A stretch of 64,000 bases of DNA from Selenomonadaceae bacterium (GCA_017554235.1 JAFZIV010000050.1:20386-84385); one strand, 5' to 3'; counted from the first letter of the stretch, positions 33,601 through 42,784 are shown. Numbers and translations are program-made. The notes: generated from the sequence alone by a model not told the origin.

Positions 33601-35013
33601 ATCATTAAACGTGTAATTTTGATAATCTGCGCGGGGAGTCTTAGCACTTCCGTAAAGTCTGAACTGGTCGCCGACCCCGTTTATGGCAAGGTCTGCGGAA
33701 ATGTCCCCGTTAAAATCCACGTCCGAATTTGCAAAACTTAAAATCTGCGCGGAGTCAATGCCGTTAGCTTTAAAATGTCCGTTGTAAGCCATATTCGACG
33801 TAACAATTTCAATTTCTCCCGCAAGATCCCCGCCGAAAGTTTGTCCGCTGACATTAGTCAAATAAATTTTATCGTCAACGTAATTTAAATGTGTTCGTAA
33901 ATTTCCAACTTCGATATTTTCGTATCTGACATAAGGAGAAAAAATTTCCGCCTCTACCTGCGGATTTTCTGCCGTGCCTGTAAGATGCGCATGAAATTTT
34001 GCCGCTCCTTCCACGCCAATATTTTTTATGACTGCCGCCGGCGCAAAGCTGTTAGATTCCGCGTAAATATCGAAAACCGCTTTATCTGTATTCGTGTAAA
34101 CATTGCCACGAGCCTTCGCCGATTGACCGTTAGCACTTGCCGACGCATCAAACCATACGCGACTGTCATCTAATTTAACTTTACCTTTTATATTTTCTAT
34201 GTGAGTATCTTCCAACTGGACTAAGCCGTTTTCTACGTCACTTTCCACAAAATATTTTAAATTATTTCCACGTCTTTCAAAATTTACCTGCGTCTTTTTT
34301 AAATGTCCGCCGTAAATCGTTAAGCCTTCAGGCAATTTACCTTCAGGCAAGTATTCTAAAAATCTTGAAACGTCAACCGTATCGATTAATGCTTGGACGG
34401 CTTGATTTTCCGCACCGACGACGCCAGCTGCTTGGACTTGGGAGCCTAAAACATTTGCGTTGACTTCTAAACCTATCGCATTTAAATTCGCGCAGTCTGC
34501 ACTTGCATTTATGTCCGTTACTTTAATTGTTTTTCCGTCAAATTCAGCTTTTACCGTACTGTCTTTAATATTTATTTTTGCGCCGAAATTGCTTTCGCCT
34601 TCGCTTTTTAATTTAATGTCCTCGAAGTTCCATTTATTACTACTGCGTTTCTTTAAATCTAAATTCACGCCGCTTATATCTATCTCGTCTATCGCTCCTG
34701 CCGCGTCATCATACAAACTTAACAACTTAAATTTTATATCAGCTCTATCAGCAGTGGCTATCGTGTCACCTTTTTTATCTAAAATCTCAACATCTCTGAC
34801 GGTAATTGAACTGCCTTTTAATTCAGTCCAATTTAATTCGTCAACGTCGACTCTACCAATTTTTATTTCCGTGCCGACAGCTTTTGACGCCTTCTCCTCA
34901 ATCATAGTCATAGCGTCTTTGATTATTTCATCGCGTTGTGAATTTACGTAAAGACCGCCGAAAATCGCAACGCTACCCAATATGCCTCCGGCAATCTTTA
35001 CAAACTTATTCAC
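30652..35013 (-). CDS. tamB: Translocation and assembly module protein TamB (DUF490)
   Basis: A 1453-residue protein. An N-terminal membrane anchor (about residues 5-25) is followed by a very long series of beta strands with AsmA/TamB-type repeats (LDNPHVVGKVLMNYG, GTLARPNIDGKFVVDDG, TNHPKPSGSISVKRGG) and a C-terminal DUF490 domain ending in an outer-membrane-like WNF. TamB-like proteins form hydrophobic troughs bridging inner and outer membranes and carry phospholipids. GTG at 35013 is preferred, since AAAGGG lies nine bases upstream; another GTG lies within the ribosome site. bamA directly follows, a common pairing. Very large for the window but no break is seen. Confidence 0.93.
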   Translation of the reverse strand: MNKFVKIAGGILGSVAIFGGLYVNSQRDEIIKDAMTMIEEKASKAVGTEIKIGRVDVDELNWTELKGSSITVRDVEILDKKGDTIATADRADIKFKLLSLYDDAAGAIDEIDISGVNLDLKKRSSNKWNFEDIKLKSEGESNFGAKINIKDSTVKAEFDGKTIKVTDINASADCANLNAIGLEVNANVLGSQVQAAGVVGAENQAVQALIDTVDVSRFLEYLPEGKLPEGLTIYGGHLKKTQVNFERRGNNLKYFVESDVENGLVQLEDTHIENIKGKVKLDDSRVWFDASASANGQSAKARGNVYTNTDKAVFDIYAESNSFAPAAVIKNIGVEGAAKFHAHLTGTAENPQVEAEIFSPYVRYENIEVGNLRTHLNYVDDKIYLTNVSGQTFGGDLAGEIEIVTSNMAYNGHFKANGIDSAQILSFANSDVDFNGDISADLAINGVGDQFRLYGSAKTPRADYQNYTFNDAKLSFYYDKNVFKIDNFNAQLENNGAIGCEGIIADGKEMELEFFASHVDLTTAKSFNEQIDVSGLADINGIIRGSLDNPQIAMRLSAVDSSDNGGFTGSLFNQPYDSIKLEAMGTLDEININEFRLEKDGNIVWRVEGGTVALTGDKRINLEVNTKDARLENILKAFSSDLQDITGDITNKIRISGTLDNPHVVGKVLMNYGSYKGILITGVEGEYSYEGDKLKLQNFYVESPMADVVLNGTLDRTTGALDFAVEGRDISLKRFKTYFPENYHAEGHGTFEGNLRGTIDNPNFVGRFVSHEINLNGVELTGVHGAINVTSAQILLEDFRFNQDDGNFKMDVGINMADGDLTGKVTLQNVDIPALTAIANKKDIPILGKLDSDLTIRSDSAQLTGKLLQGEIGGCDVHDVELEINFVDDIIYFNKFNGKQGDIGNFNLLGKIDKDDVIDINFAAKDIALSMFSGLAGIDAEVTGTTDINVKLGGTTSNPNGEGILTAKGSINGAAFDLMKANILLKNWTFDIKEFFAQREIAGTVYKVNAFGKIPIQSLYIDPGENLSIEEQLNLNIGLDDADLTLLPVFDKYVDWATGDIDGNLTVTGTLARPNIDGKFVVDDGTIKLKFMSSPIEHLNISTRFKDDRFDIEKFVGNIGKGNFNLEGGFNFANFALNGYNFNLKMNALDIKSIYFNGPLTAEFTVNEITGFDGRLFPKIEGQIDLNKCTMSVPVLPDSDEPLPDIILDISVNLGEKFRLYSSHLYDMYLTGSARFEGTTNHPKPSGSISVKRGGTLTYANSVFDIREGEAHFNQFDTFFPYIHFLADTKLSRTKIFLSVDGSLNDMKIKLTSNPEMSETEIIQALTLRENFEKGNSNITASDILALGLQMSLLADIEDTVRKTLGVDQLRFTRGSGSAFDYYADEGNKRSNDFNIFIGKYISDKIMLRYTQGINGDRITRYGFQYDINNNIGVTIEREGNQYIFGLEAKWNF

Positions 35014-35062
35014 AACTTTCACCCTTTAAAAAATTTTTTATCGCTTATTCATCAACCTAAAT

Positions 35063-36709
35063 CTACTTGCGTTTTTTCTTACGTCTATTTTTACGGCTGG
35101 AATTTCTTTTATGAGTAGAGTTAGAATTAAATGGAGATGACTTCAAAGATGAAGGTATCCCGAAAGTATTTTCTAAAACTTCATCAGGAATAATTCTAAT
35201 TCCGGCTTTTTTCACAAAGTCTAAAAACCAATCATCATTAGTATCTTTAGATTTTTTCTGATATTTTTCTGGAAGAGGTCCAAGCCAATCAATAGGCTCG
35301 TCGATAATTTCTTTCGGCATTTTATAAATCCTATCTTCTGGGTCATAATCATTTATATAGGGAATTTCGCCTAACTTCATTATTGGCTTGGAATAACCTT
35401 TGTTGCCTTCATGATTATTCGCTAAAGCTTGTGTCCATTTTTTTAAAGTTGCCTCTACATTTACATCAATCACGCCCATTTTGCAAAAATTTATCAAATT
35501 ACGTTGTGCGTAATAATGTCCCTGTTCGGCAGCCTTAGTCATCCAGTGAATCATATCATAACGACTATATCTGCATCCAATTTCAAAATTGTAGTATAGA
35601 CCGATTCTGTATTGCGCGTCGGGATGTCCGTCTCTGGCGGCACTGAATAACCACCGAAAAGATTTTCGCACATTATCTTCAACGCCTATGCCGCTAAAAT
35701 AAGCACCGCCGACATTATATTTTGCGCTGACATGTCCCTGTTTGGCGGCAAGTTTGAAATAATGAAAAGCTAAATAGGGATATTTTTCAACAAATTCACC
35801 ACGATCGTACATAGCACCCAAATTGTATTGTGCAAAGGGATTTCCAGCGTCTGCATATTTTTTCATAAGCGCGACGCCTTTTTCTTTGTCAAGTGGAACT
35901 CCACTTCCAAATAAGTAACTTTCCGCCAAAGCACACTGCGCCATAAAGTCGCCGTTCGCCGCATCCGTATTCATTTTTTCCATAATTTCCGGCATAACGT
36001 CAGCGGCTTTTATGTTTGTACCGGGAAATTCCCACGAACCGTCTACAGAAATATCTGCTCCTTGAACGCGCATAAGATTTTCCGTCGCTAAGTCATCACC
36101 TTGATCGGCGGCTTTTTTGTACCAGTAAATAGCTTGCTGAATATCTTTCTTTTTAAATTCATAAATGCGTCCCAAAGTATTCTGCGCGAACATATTACCT
36201 TGCAGAGCGGCTTTCTCGTAATATTCAGCGGCTAAATCCTCATTTCTTTCAACACCTAATCCGCCACTATACATATAGGCAAGCATATGTTGAGCATCCG
36301 CATCGTCAAATTCATCTGCCACCGTCTTAAAATATTTGTAAGCCTTGTTGTAGTCAACCTCTACACCGATTCCATGAAAACAGCAATTCGCAATTCCATA
36401 AATGGCACAGTAATAGCTATGTCTCATGCGTTCCGAAAAAGTTTCAACCAAATCAGGAGAAATTTCTTTCAATTCTTTGAGAATAGAATCGACGTTCTTG
36501 CTATAAAGTTCAATGCACTTTTCAAAAAATTTTATCGCTCGTACACCGTTTTTTTTCGACGCGTTATATTCGCCTACTTGGCAAGCAATAGAGATTTCTC
36601 TTGCTCTCACTGTTCCCGGTAAAAACGCTAAACTACCGCCATAAATTTTGAATATATGATTTTCTTCTTCATCAGTAAGGTCTAAATCAGGAAACAATAT
36701 AGACGCCAC
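35063..36709 (-). CDS. Sel1-repeat (TPR-like) protein
   Basis: A 548-residue protein with at least seven Sel1-like repeats (DADAQHMLAYMYSGGLGVERN, FAQNTLGRIYEFKKKD, FMAQCALAESYLFGSGVPLD) over residues 130-420, then a Pro-rich tail ending in a strongly basic RNSSRKNRRKKKRK. Sel1 repeats make superhelical scaffolds for protein binding. No signal peptide, so it is cytoplasmic. The start is GTG after AAAGGAGG, one base after the stop of a second Sel1 gene. The partner is unknown. The basic tail could bind nucleic acid or membrane. Confidence 0.88.
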   Translation of the reverse strand: MASILFPDLDLTDEEENHIFKIYGGSLAFLPGTVRAREISIACQVGEYNASKKNGVRAIKFFEKCIELYSKNVDSILKELKEISPDLVETFSERMRHSYYCAIYGIANCCFHGIGVEVDYNKAYKYFKTVADEFDDADAQHMLAYMYSGGLGVERNEDLAAEYYEKAALQGNMFAQNTLGRIYEFKKKDIQQAIYWYKKAADQGDDLATENLMRVQGADISVDGSWEFPGTNIKAADVMPEIMEKMNTDAANGDFMAQCALAESYLFGSGVPLDKEKGVALMKKYADAGNPFAQYNLGAMYDRGEFVEKYPYLAFHYFKLAAKQGHVSAKYNVGGAYFSGIGVEDNVRKSFRWLFSAARDGHPDAQYRIGLYYNFEIGCRYSRYDMIHWMTKAAEQGHYYAQRNLINFCKMGVIDVNVEATLKKWTQALANNHEGNKGYSKPIMKLGEIPYINDYDPEDRIYKMPKEIIDEPIDWLGPLPEKYQKKSKDTNDDWFLDFVKKAGIRIIPDEVLENTFGIPSSLKSSPFNSNSTHKRNSSRKNRRKKKRK

Positions 36710-36710
36710 T

Positions 36711-37844
36711 TTAGAATCCTCCTTTGAATCTGTTTTTATGCTTCAAGTACGTTAAACTATTGACCTTTGCATGTGCGCCTTGATGTCCCATAAGTGCGGC
36801 GATAGAGTAATTTTCTTCCGCCTTCTGCGCGTCAATCTTAACTCCAACGCCTTTTTCGTAGCACTCCGCAACTTTGTAATACGCTGAGACATTTCCTCTT
36901 TTTGATGCTTTAAGATAGCATTCAAAACATTTGGATAAATTTTTAGCAGTTCCCAAACCATATTGATAACAATCACCCAACTTTACAAGTACTTGAGTGA
37001 CAAGATTTTGATAAATCGTGTTGTCCAAACCCGTTTCAATAATATGACTATAACGCTGGAAAACTTTTTCAGGATCTTTTGGAATACTCGACCACTCTGC
37101 CATAAAACGGTTAAAACACTCTGCTAAAACATATTCAGCCAACAAGTTACCTTTACTTTCAGCACGGATTAAAAGTTCGTGCGCCAATTTTGTATCGCGT
37201 TTAAATTCCCCGTGATCTCCAAGATAAAAATAGCCCAAATAAAATTCCGCGTCAGACAAATTTTGAGAAACCGCTTGATTCAAATAGTTGACGGCTTTTT
37301 TGAAATCTGCAACTACATATTGTCCCGTACAATAACAAATTCCTAAGTCACGTTGGGCAAAGGGACTTCCATTTTCCGCTGATTTTTTCAACCAAAAAAC
37401 TTGTTTGTCAGTGTCTGGTTCAACACCAATCCCTTCACAGTAGCATTGAGCTAAACAAAATTGAACATCCGCCAATAAATCTTGATTTTGATTAGAAGAG
37501 CCGTACCAGAGCATAACCTTGAATAAATTTTTTAGCGTTTTATCTGCGTCTTTCCAAAAAGCCATTTGATCGTGTGCACCTATATTCCCAAGCAGGCGTA
37601 CTTGATGCATTGCGTCAATAATATCATAGTCAACACCAAAATTTTCCAGTTCAGATATACGACTGTTAAGATTTCCATTGCCCTCGACGATGCTGTTAAT
37701 CAACGTTTCAAGTATCAGCCGACTTTGTGTAAGTGATACATTAGGATTGAGGACTTTCATAGAATTGGCGCAATCAAGAAATCTTTGCAAGTTGCTATAT
37801 TCAGTATGGAAATAAATTATTTTTTCTTCGTTCAAATCAATCAA
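36711..37844 (-). CDS. Sel1-repeat protein with N-terminal DUF4145/HEPN-like domain
   Basis: A 377-residue protein. Residues 1-115 look like a DUF4145 helical domain (SRLILETLINSIVEG, then MHQVRLLGNIGAH); such domains belong to the HEPN group and often sit in defence or signalling proteins. Residues 120-370 are Sel1 repeats (VQFCLAQCYCEGIGVEPDTD, SPFAQRDLGICYCTG). It lies one base upstream of the other Sel1 gene, suggesting they work together, and between tolC and tamB. Function unknown. The DUF4145 call is by eye. Confidence 0.8.
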   Translation of the reverse strand: MIDLNEEKIIYFHTEYSNLQRFLDCANSMKVLNPNVSLTQSRLILETLINSIVEGNGNLNSRISELENFGVDYDIIDAMHQVRLLGNIGAHDQMAFWKDADKTLKNLFKVMLWYGSSNQNQDLLADVQFCLAQCYCEGIGVEPDTDKQVFWLKKSAENGSPFAQRDLGICYCTGQYVVADFKKAVNYLNQAVSQNLSDAEFYLGYFYLGDHGEFKRDTKLAHELLIRAESKGNLLAEYVLAECFNRFMAEWSSIPKDPEKVFQRYSHIIETGLDNTIYQNLVTQVLVKLGDCYQYGLGTAKNLSKCFECYLKASKRGNVSAYYKVAECYEKGVGVKIDAQKAEENYSIAALMGHQGAHAKVNSLTYLKHKNRFKGGF

Positions 37845-37914
37845 TCCTATTTAAATAAGCTTAGGGAACGAACTAAAATTATGCCCGTCCCCTAAATCAA
37901 AAATAAAAATATTA

Positions 37915-39768
37915 TTACTTAAAAATAACTAAATCTTCGTTGTTATCGGATTTGTCTGTTTTGGTATCGTCAGACTTTTTATCTTCAACAGGTTTATTAG
38001 TGTCGTCAGACTTTTTATCTTCAGCAGGTTTATTAGTGTCGTCAGATTTTTTATCTTCAGCAGGTTTATTGGTATCGTCAGGTTTTTTATCTTCAACAGG
38101 TTTATTGGTATCGTCAGACTTTTTATCTTCAGCAGGTTTATTGGTATCGTCAGATTTTTTATCTTCAACGGGTTTATTGGTATCATCAGACTTTTTATCA
38201 GAATCAATTTTATTAGTGCTGTCAATTTTATTTGAATCGTCGATTTTTTGAGTATCGTCGGGTTTATTATCGTCGTATAATTCAATAGGAGCGTTAATGT
38301 AATCAGAATCGGAAAGGTCAACGGTAACAGGCGGAGCAACTTCCTCCATTTCAACTTTTTCAGAATTGGTGGTAATGGCGGCAGCTTCACGAGCCTCTAA
38401 CGCAGATTTACCGGCTTCTTCGGCGGCGACGTAACGAGTAACATCGATACCAATGGGAATGCCCATAGCTTTATCGAGCGATGACTTAGCCATATTGTAG
38501 TTGTAAAGAGCAGTATAATAATTTGTCTTGGCTTGCGTCAATTTGTCGGAGGCGTCCATAACATCTAAGTTAGTGCCAACACCAGCGGCATAACGAACTT
38601 GAGCAATATGATAATCTTCCTCCGCACTTCTAATGGCAACCTGCGTAGTTGAAATATTTTTTTCAGCGGCACGCAGAGTTAAGAGCGCAGACTGAACATC
38701 CAACTGAATAGATTCACGAGTAGTGGCGGCAACTTCTTGCGCACGAATGAGGGCGGCTTCTGCTTGACGAATTTGAGCTTCGGTAATTCCGCCGTCAAAA
38801 ACATTCCAAGACGCACTTACTCCAATCGTCCAAGCCTCCCCTTCAGAATCAGGTCTTAAAGGAAAATGATGGCTTGAAGTACCGGCAGAGGCGGTAGCAT
38901 TAAGAGTAGGTTTATATCCCGCCTTAGCCGAGCGTATTGAAGATTCGGCACGCTTAACGGCATAATCTGCGGCGGCAACGTCGGGACGATTTTCAAGAGC
39001 ATAAGCTATACAGGTTGGCAAATCAATATCATAAACAATATAAGTCAAAGTGTCCTGCGGATGAATAATTGTATCGGCAGGCAGTAAAAGATAATTATCC
39101 AAAGTAGCAACCGCAATGTCGTAGTTATTTTGCGCGTTTACAAGATTTTGTTGAGCATTAGCCAAATTAACTTCGGAAGAAAGGACATCCGCTTTAGCAA
39201 CAGTACCTGCGCGGAATTGAGCGTTTACGTTTTTCAAATGTTCCTGCAAAGTTTGAATATTTTCTTCTGCAACACGAATCAGATTGCGACACTGCAGGAT
39301 ATTAAAATAATAACTGGTAGCCTGTTGACGAACAGTCTGCAAGGCGTTTTCCAGTTCAAGGTCAGCGGCATTGATACCGTAACGTGCATAAATTCTGCCT
39401 TCCTTGTAAGCCCCTGATACGTCAATGGGTAAAGTTACAGATGCCGTTTCAGCAAATCTGCGGTGTTGTTCGCCGTAAGTGCTTAAGTTAGCGATACCCC
39501 AACCGAAACCCCAGTTTGCTCCTAAACTTACGATAGGATTATTTTGACGGCGTGCTTGTCGAAAAGACCAATAAGCAGATTCACGACTTGCGATTGATTG
39601 TTTAATAGCGCGGTTATTGGCTAATGCGCGTTGAATCGTTTCGTCCAAATCCAACTCTACTTCCTGTGCCGCCTCTGCCGAAAATGTCAAGCTCATAACC
39701 CCTAAGGTTACGGCTAATGCCCATTTATTGAGGCGCAATTTTTTTGTAATTCGATTGTACAAACTCAC
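37915..39768 (-). CDS. tolC: TolC family outer membrane channel with repetitive C-terminal tail
   Basis: A 617-residue protein. The signal peptide ends SAEAA. Two OEP repeats follow, with LDLDETIQRALANNRAIKQS and the coiled tunnel helices (NAQFRAGTVAKADVLSSEVN, QVRYAAGVGTNLDVMDASDK). TolC trimers give efflux pumps and type I secretors an exit through the outer membrane. The last 95 residues are an unusual hydrophilic tail of about six near-perfect DDTNKPVEDKKS units. GTG start after GGAGGGTGA. Directly downstream of mlaD in the envelope block. It could serve the RTX protein at 25817, but no ABC/adaptor pair is present here. Confidence 0.93.
   Translation of the reverse strand: MSLYNRITKKLRLNKWALAVTLGVMSLTFSAEAAQEVELDLDETIQRALANNRAIKQSIASRESAYWSFRQARRQNNPIVSLGANWGFGWGIANLSTYGEQHRRFAETASVTLPIDVSGAYKEGRIYARYGINAADLELENALQTVRQQATSYYFNILQCRNLIRVAEENIQTLQEHLKNVNAQFRAGTVAKADVLSSEVNLANAQQNLVNAQNNYDIAVATLDNYLLLPADTIIHPQDTLTYIVYDIDLPTCIAYALENRPDVAAADYAVKRAESSIRSAKAGYKPTLNATASAGTSSHHFPLRPDSEGEAWTIGVSASWNVFDGGITEAQIRQAEAALIRAQEVAATTRESIQLDVQSALLTLRAAEKNISTTQVAIRSAEEDYHIAQVRYAAGVGTNLDVMDASDKLTQAKTNYYTALYNYNMAKSSLDKAMGIPIGIDVTRYVAAEEAGKSALEAREAAAITTNSEKVEMEEVAPPVTVDLSDSDYINAPIELYDDNKPDDTQKIDDSNKIDSTNKIDSDKKSDDTNKPVEDKKSDDTNKPAEDKKSDDTNKPVEDKKPDDTNKPAEDKKSDDTNKPAEDKKSDDTNKPVEDKKSDDTKTDKSDNNEDLVIFK
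37965..38220 (-). repeat. In-frame 36-base tandem repeats encoding the TolC tail
   Basis: About six copies of a 36-base unit (12 residues, EDKKSDDTNKPV/A) with few differences, near the 3' end of tolC. DNA-level identity is high enough for slippage-driven copy-number change. Confidence 0.85.
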
Positions 39769-39788
39769 TTTATCACCCTCCGTTTTTT

Positions 39789-39864
39789 AGTAATCAGTGT
39801 TCAGTAATAAGTGATCAGTGAAAAAAATTCTGACCACTGATCACTAACCACTGACCACTTAGCT
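39789..39864. repeat. Heptamer-repeat hairpin element R3 (AGTGATC class)
   Basis: Arms AGTAATC-AGTGTTC-AGTAATA-AGTGATC-AGTG and CCACTGA-TCACTAA-CCACTGA-CCACTTA around AAAAAAATT. Same class as R2. Starts at the mlaD stop and ends ACTAAAAAACGGAGG at the tolC ribosome site. Confidence 0.86.
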
Positions 39865-41169
39865 CTAAAATTCTTGCCTGATGCCGAGATATGCGGCGCG
39901 TTCATCCCTATGATTTATATCGTGCCATTCGCCTAAAATATAAGTCGAATCGCTAACTTTATATTGCGTCTTCAATCTTAAAGTAGCGTCATTGATGTCA
40001 TAAACTTCAGCTGAAAATTTCCATTTATCGCCCGCATAAGCGTCAACACCAATGCCCGGTTTACCCGCGATAATCCCTGCGCGTGCACCAAAATCAGTAC
40101 CAAATTTTTTACCGACCTGCGCGTTTAATTTAGTGCCGTCGCCAATACTCTCCGCGCCAATGTCAAAAGAGGTATTGTCAAAGGTTATGTCGACGTTAAA
40201 ATTGGTTTTAAAATTAGATGCTCCGCCGCTGTAAAGTACATCAACAGAAGGAGTGACTTCAACTTTGGAAATTTTATCGGACGCGCCCTCAACCTTGCCC
40301 AACATTCTATCTGCGCGTTCAGTCAAACTTCTGGCATTGTGCAAAGTCGCCTTCATATCTTCTGAAACTTGCGGATCACTTACAATTTTATTCATACTTT
40401 CCGTCATATCAGCGACACTCTGCGACGTTTCAGAAATATTTTTCAGCGTTGTCTTCAAGTCTTCAGCAGTTTGCGGGTCACCGGCAAATTTATCAATATT
40501 CTGCATCATATGTTCTACGGTTTCCATACTCCTGTTCATACTTTCAAGAATGCCATTCATACTTCCGACCATTTGATTAACGTTGCCTTCGTTATTAACG
40601 GCAATCCTTTCCATTACGCTTGTCATACCGTTAATTTTATCTGTAGCTTCCTTCATATTTTCGCTCATAACGGAAACCGATTTTTGAAAGTTATCATCGC
40701 CGATAATATTTTGAACTGCGCCGAGAAGGTCTTGAACTTTATTCATAACGTTGTTGAGATTCTCAAACATCGTATTCATACCGACTTCTTCAACACCGAA
40801 AATAAAATCGCCACTCTTAACGTATTTGCCGTTATCTGTGCTGGGAATAATGTTGACAAACTTTTCGCCCATAATACCAACGCTGGTTATAGTAACTTTG
40901 GAATTGCTTGGAATTTTCGTATCTGACGGAACGCGCATTACAACCGTGACACTTCCTCCGGCAGCTATTAAATCTTCAACTTTACCGATAGATATTCCAT
41001 TCAATTTAACGTCTGCCTGTGGAGACAAGCCTAAAACTTGCTTGAAGTTTGCAAAAAATACAATGTCATCTTCCGAATTGAAATTGAAATTCCCCAATGT
41101 AAAAATCGCTGAACTTAGCATCATAATTCCGCCGATTGTAAACGCGCCTACTTTTGCTGCTGCCGACAT
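39865..41169 (-). CDS. mlaD: MlaD family lipid-transport protein (MCE domain)
   Basis: A 434-residue protein with an N-terminal membrane anchor, an MCE domain (ANFKQVLGLSPQADVKLNGI, then ISIGKVEDL and PSNSKVTITSVGIMGEKFV) at residues 30-115, a long coiled/needle region (residues 120-290) and a C-terminal beta domain ending YLGIRQEF, like an outer-membrane barrel. This is longer than proteobacterial MlaD (about 180 residues), so it may reach across the periplasm. It carries phospholipids between membranes with MlaE and MlaF. The ATG at 41169 is chosen after GAGGTG. Confidence 0.92.
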   Translation of the reverse strand: MSAAAKVGAFTIGGIMMLSSAIFTLGNFNFNSEDDIVFFANFKQVLGLSPQADVKLNGISIGKVEDLIAAGGSVTVVMRVPSDTKIPSNSKVTITSVGIMGEKFVNIIPSTDNGKYVKSGDFIFGVEEVGMNTMFENLNNVMNKVQDLLGAVQNIIGDDNFQKSVSVMSENMKEATDKINGMTSVMERIAVNNEGNVNQMVGSMNGILESMNRSMETVEHMMQNIDKFAGDPQTAEDLKTTLKNISETSQSVADMTESMNKIVSDPQVSEDMKATLHNARSLTERADRMLGKVEGASDKISKVEVTPSVDVLYSGGASNFKTNFNVDITFDNTSFDIGAESIGDGTKLNAQVGKKFGTDFGARAGIIAGKPGIGVDAYAGDKWKFSAEVYDINDATLRLKTQYKVSDSTYILGEWHDINHRDERAAYLGIRQEF

Positions 41170-41195
41170 CACATCACCTCTCTGTTAATATTTAA

Positions 41196-41921
41196 TCAGT
41201 CTACTACGCGGAAAAATTCTTTAACGCGTGGGTCATCAATTTTTTTAAATTTTTCCACCGTATCAACTGCTATCAAGTCGCCATTGTATACCATCGCGAT
41301 TCTGTCCGCAATTTTGCAGGCACTAACCATATCATGGGTTACAACAATGCTCGTAACATTCAACGCCTTTTGAGTAGAAATTATTAATTCATCAATGCGG
41401 TTGGTAGTAATCGGGTCAAGACCTGAACTCGGCTCGTCGTAAAAAATAATTTCCGGTCCGAAGGCAATAGCCCTTGCCAATGACACGCGCTTTTTCATAC
41501 CGCCGCTAAGTTCATTAGGCATACGATCTTCAACACCTTCAAGACCAACTTGCTTTAATTTTTCGCGTACAATCTCACGAATTTTTTCCTTGTCCAAGTC
41601 AGTATGCTCGACGAGACCGAAGGCAACATTATCGCCGACTGTCATCGAATCAAATAATGCGGAATATTGAAATACCATACCCATTTTTAGACGAACGCGG
41701 GTAATTTCCTTTTCGTCCATTTTAGAAATTTCATCGTCACCAATCCAAATTTCGCCTTCACTCGGTTTAATCAGGCCAATCATCAGACGCAGAAGGGTAG
41801 ACTTTCCGGAGCCGGAGCCGCCGATAATTGCAAGCGTTTCGCCGGTTCCAATTTCCAAATTTATATTTTTCAGTGCTGCTTTAGCACCAAAGTACTTGCT
41901 TACATTTTTAATTTTAATCAT
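41196..41921 (-). CDS. mlaF: MlaF family ABC transporter ATPase
   Basis: A 241-residue ATPase with Walker A GGSGSGKST, signature LSGGMKKRVSLARA, Walker B EIIFYDEPSSGLDP and H-loop VVTHD. It powers lipid movement through MlaE. The ATG has no recognisable ribosome site: the heptamer-repeat element R4 runs up to four bases before it. The gene may therefore rely on coupling or on a structure-dependent start. Confidence 0.94.
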   Translation of the reverse strand: MIKIKNVSKYFGAKAALKNINLEIGTGETLAIIGGSGSGKSTLLRLMIGLIKPSEGEIWIGDDEISKMDEKEITRVRLKMGMVFQYSALFDSMTVGDNVAFGLVEHTDLDKEKIREIVREKLKQVGLEGVEDRMPNELSGGMKKRVSLARAIAFGPEIIFYDEPSSGLDPITTNRIDELIISTQKALNVTSIVVTHDMVSACKIADRIAMVYNGDLIAVDTVEKFKKIDDPRVKEFFRVVD

Positions 41922-41924
41922 TTT

Positions 41925-41992
41925 AGTGAATAGTTAATAGTCAATAGTGAATAGTGAACCGTACTATTAACTATTCACTAACTACTATTTAC
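41925..41992. repeat. Heptamer-repeat hairpin element R4 (AGTGAAT class)
   Basis: AGTGAAT-AGTTAAT-AGTCAAT-AGTGAAT-AGTGAAC on the left pairs with ACTATTAACTATTCACTAACTACTATT on the right. It fills the whole gap between the mlaE stop and the mlaF ATG, leaving no Shine-Dalgarno sequence. Confidence 0.86.
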
Positions 41993-42766
41993 TTACCTGT
42001 AAATTACGAAAGTCAACAATGCATTCAAAATAAATATAACAATAATTGAAGTGACAACGGTTTTTGTCGTAGCTTGTCCGACACCTTCCGCACCTTCAGG
42101 ACAATTCAAGCCGTAATAGCAACCCAGCACCGCTATGACGTTGCCGAAAAACATCGCCTTAATCATCCCGCCCGTCAAATCATACAGTTTAGCAAAAGTT
42201 TTTATAGAATTCATAAACATATAGGAGCTTATGTCAGAATAGTAAACCGCTACAACCCAGCCGCCGAATACGCCGATAATATCGCCAAAAATTGTCAGCA
42301 TTGGCACGACGAACATACAAGCCAGCATTCGCGGAACAATCAGATAGTCGACGGGACTAACCGCCATAACTCTAAGTGCATCAATCTGTTCAGTAACTTT
42401 CATTGTACTGATTTCCGCAGTTATCGCCGCGCCGACTCTTCCCGCGCAGACTACGCCGACAAGTACCGGTCCCAATTCGCGACCAATCGCAATGGCTATG
42501 ACGCCGCCGACCGTTGACTGTGCGCCGAATCGTATAAATTCGTGAGCCGTCTGCAAAGTAAATACTACGCCCGTAAACAGCAACGTCAATGTCACGATTA
42601 ACAGCGAATCTACGCCCAAATGTGACATCTGCGCGATAATGTGACCAATTCGCGGCTTATGTCGAAGTTGTTTTATCGTGTCGACGTACAGCAACACGAT
42701 TGTCCCAAATTCTTCAAATCGCCGTATGACGAATCCGCCGACTGCCTCCAAAAATTTTATTATCAC
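41993..42766 (-). CDS. mlaE: MlaE family lipid transporter permease
   Basis: A 257-residue membrane protein with about five segments and the MlaE signature GRVGAAITAEISTMKVTEQI (EAA-like loop) followed by DALRVMAVSPVDYLIVPR. It forms the inner-membrane part of the Mla/MCE phospholipid transporter. GTG start after CAGGAGC. R5 separates it from minE. Confidence 0.95.
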   Translation of the reverse strand: MIIKFLEAVGGFVIRRFEEFGTIVLLYVDTIKQLRHKPRIGHIIAQMSHLGVDSLLIVTLTLLFTGVVFTLQTAHEFIRFGAQSTVGGVIAIAIGRELGPVLVGVVCAGRVGAAITAEISTMKVTEQIDALRVMAVSPVDYLIVPRMLACMFVVPMLTIFGDIIGVFGGWVVAVYYSDISSYMFMNSIKTFAKLYDLTGGMIKAMFFGNVIAVLGCYYGLNCPEGAEGVGQATTKTVVTSIIVIFILNALLTFVIYR

Positions 42767-42784
42767 GATATAAGCTCCTGTTTT

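Noticed and set aside
37940..38390. Long open frames opposite and out of frame with the TolC tail
   Set aside because: They are shadows of the 36-base repeat, which stays open in several frames.
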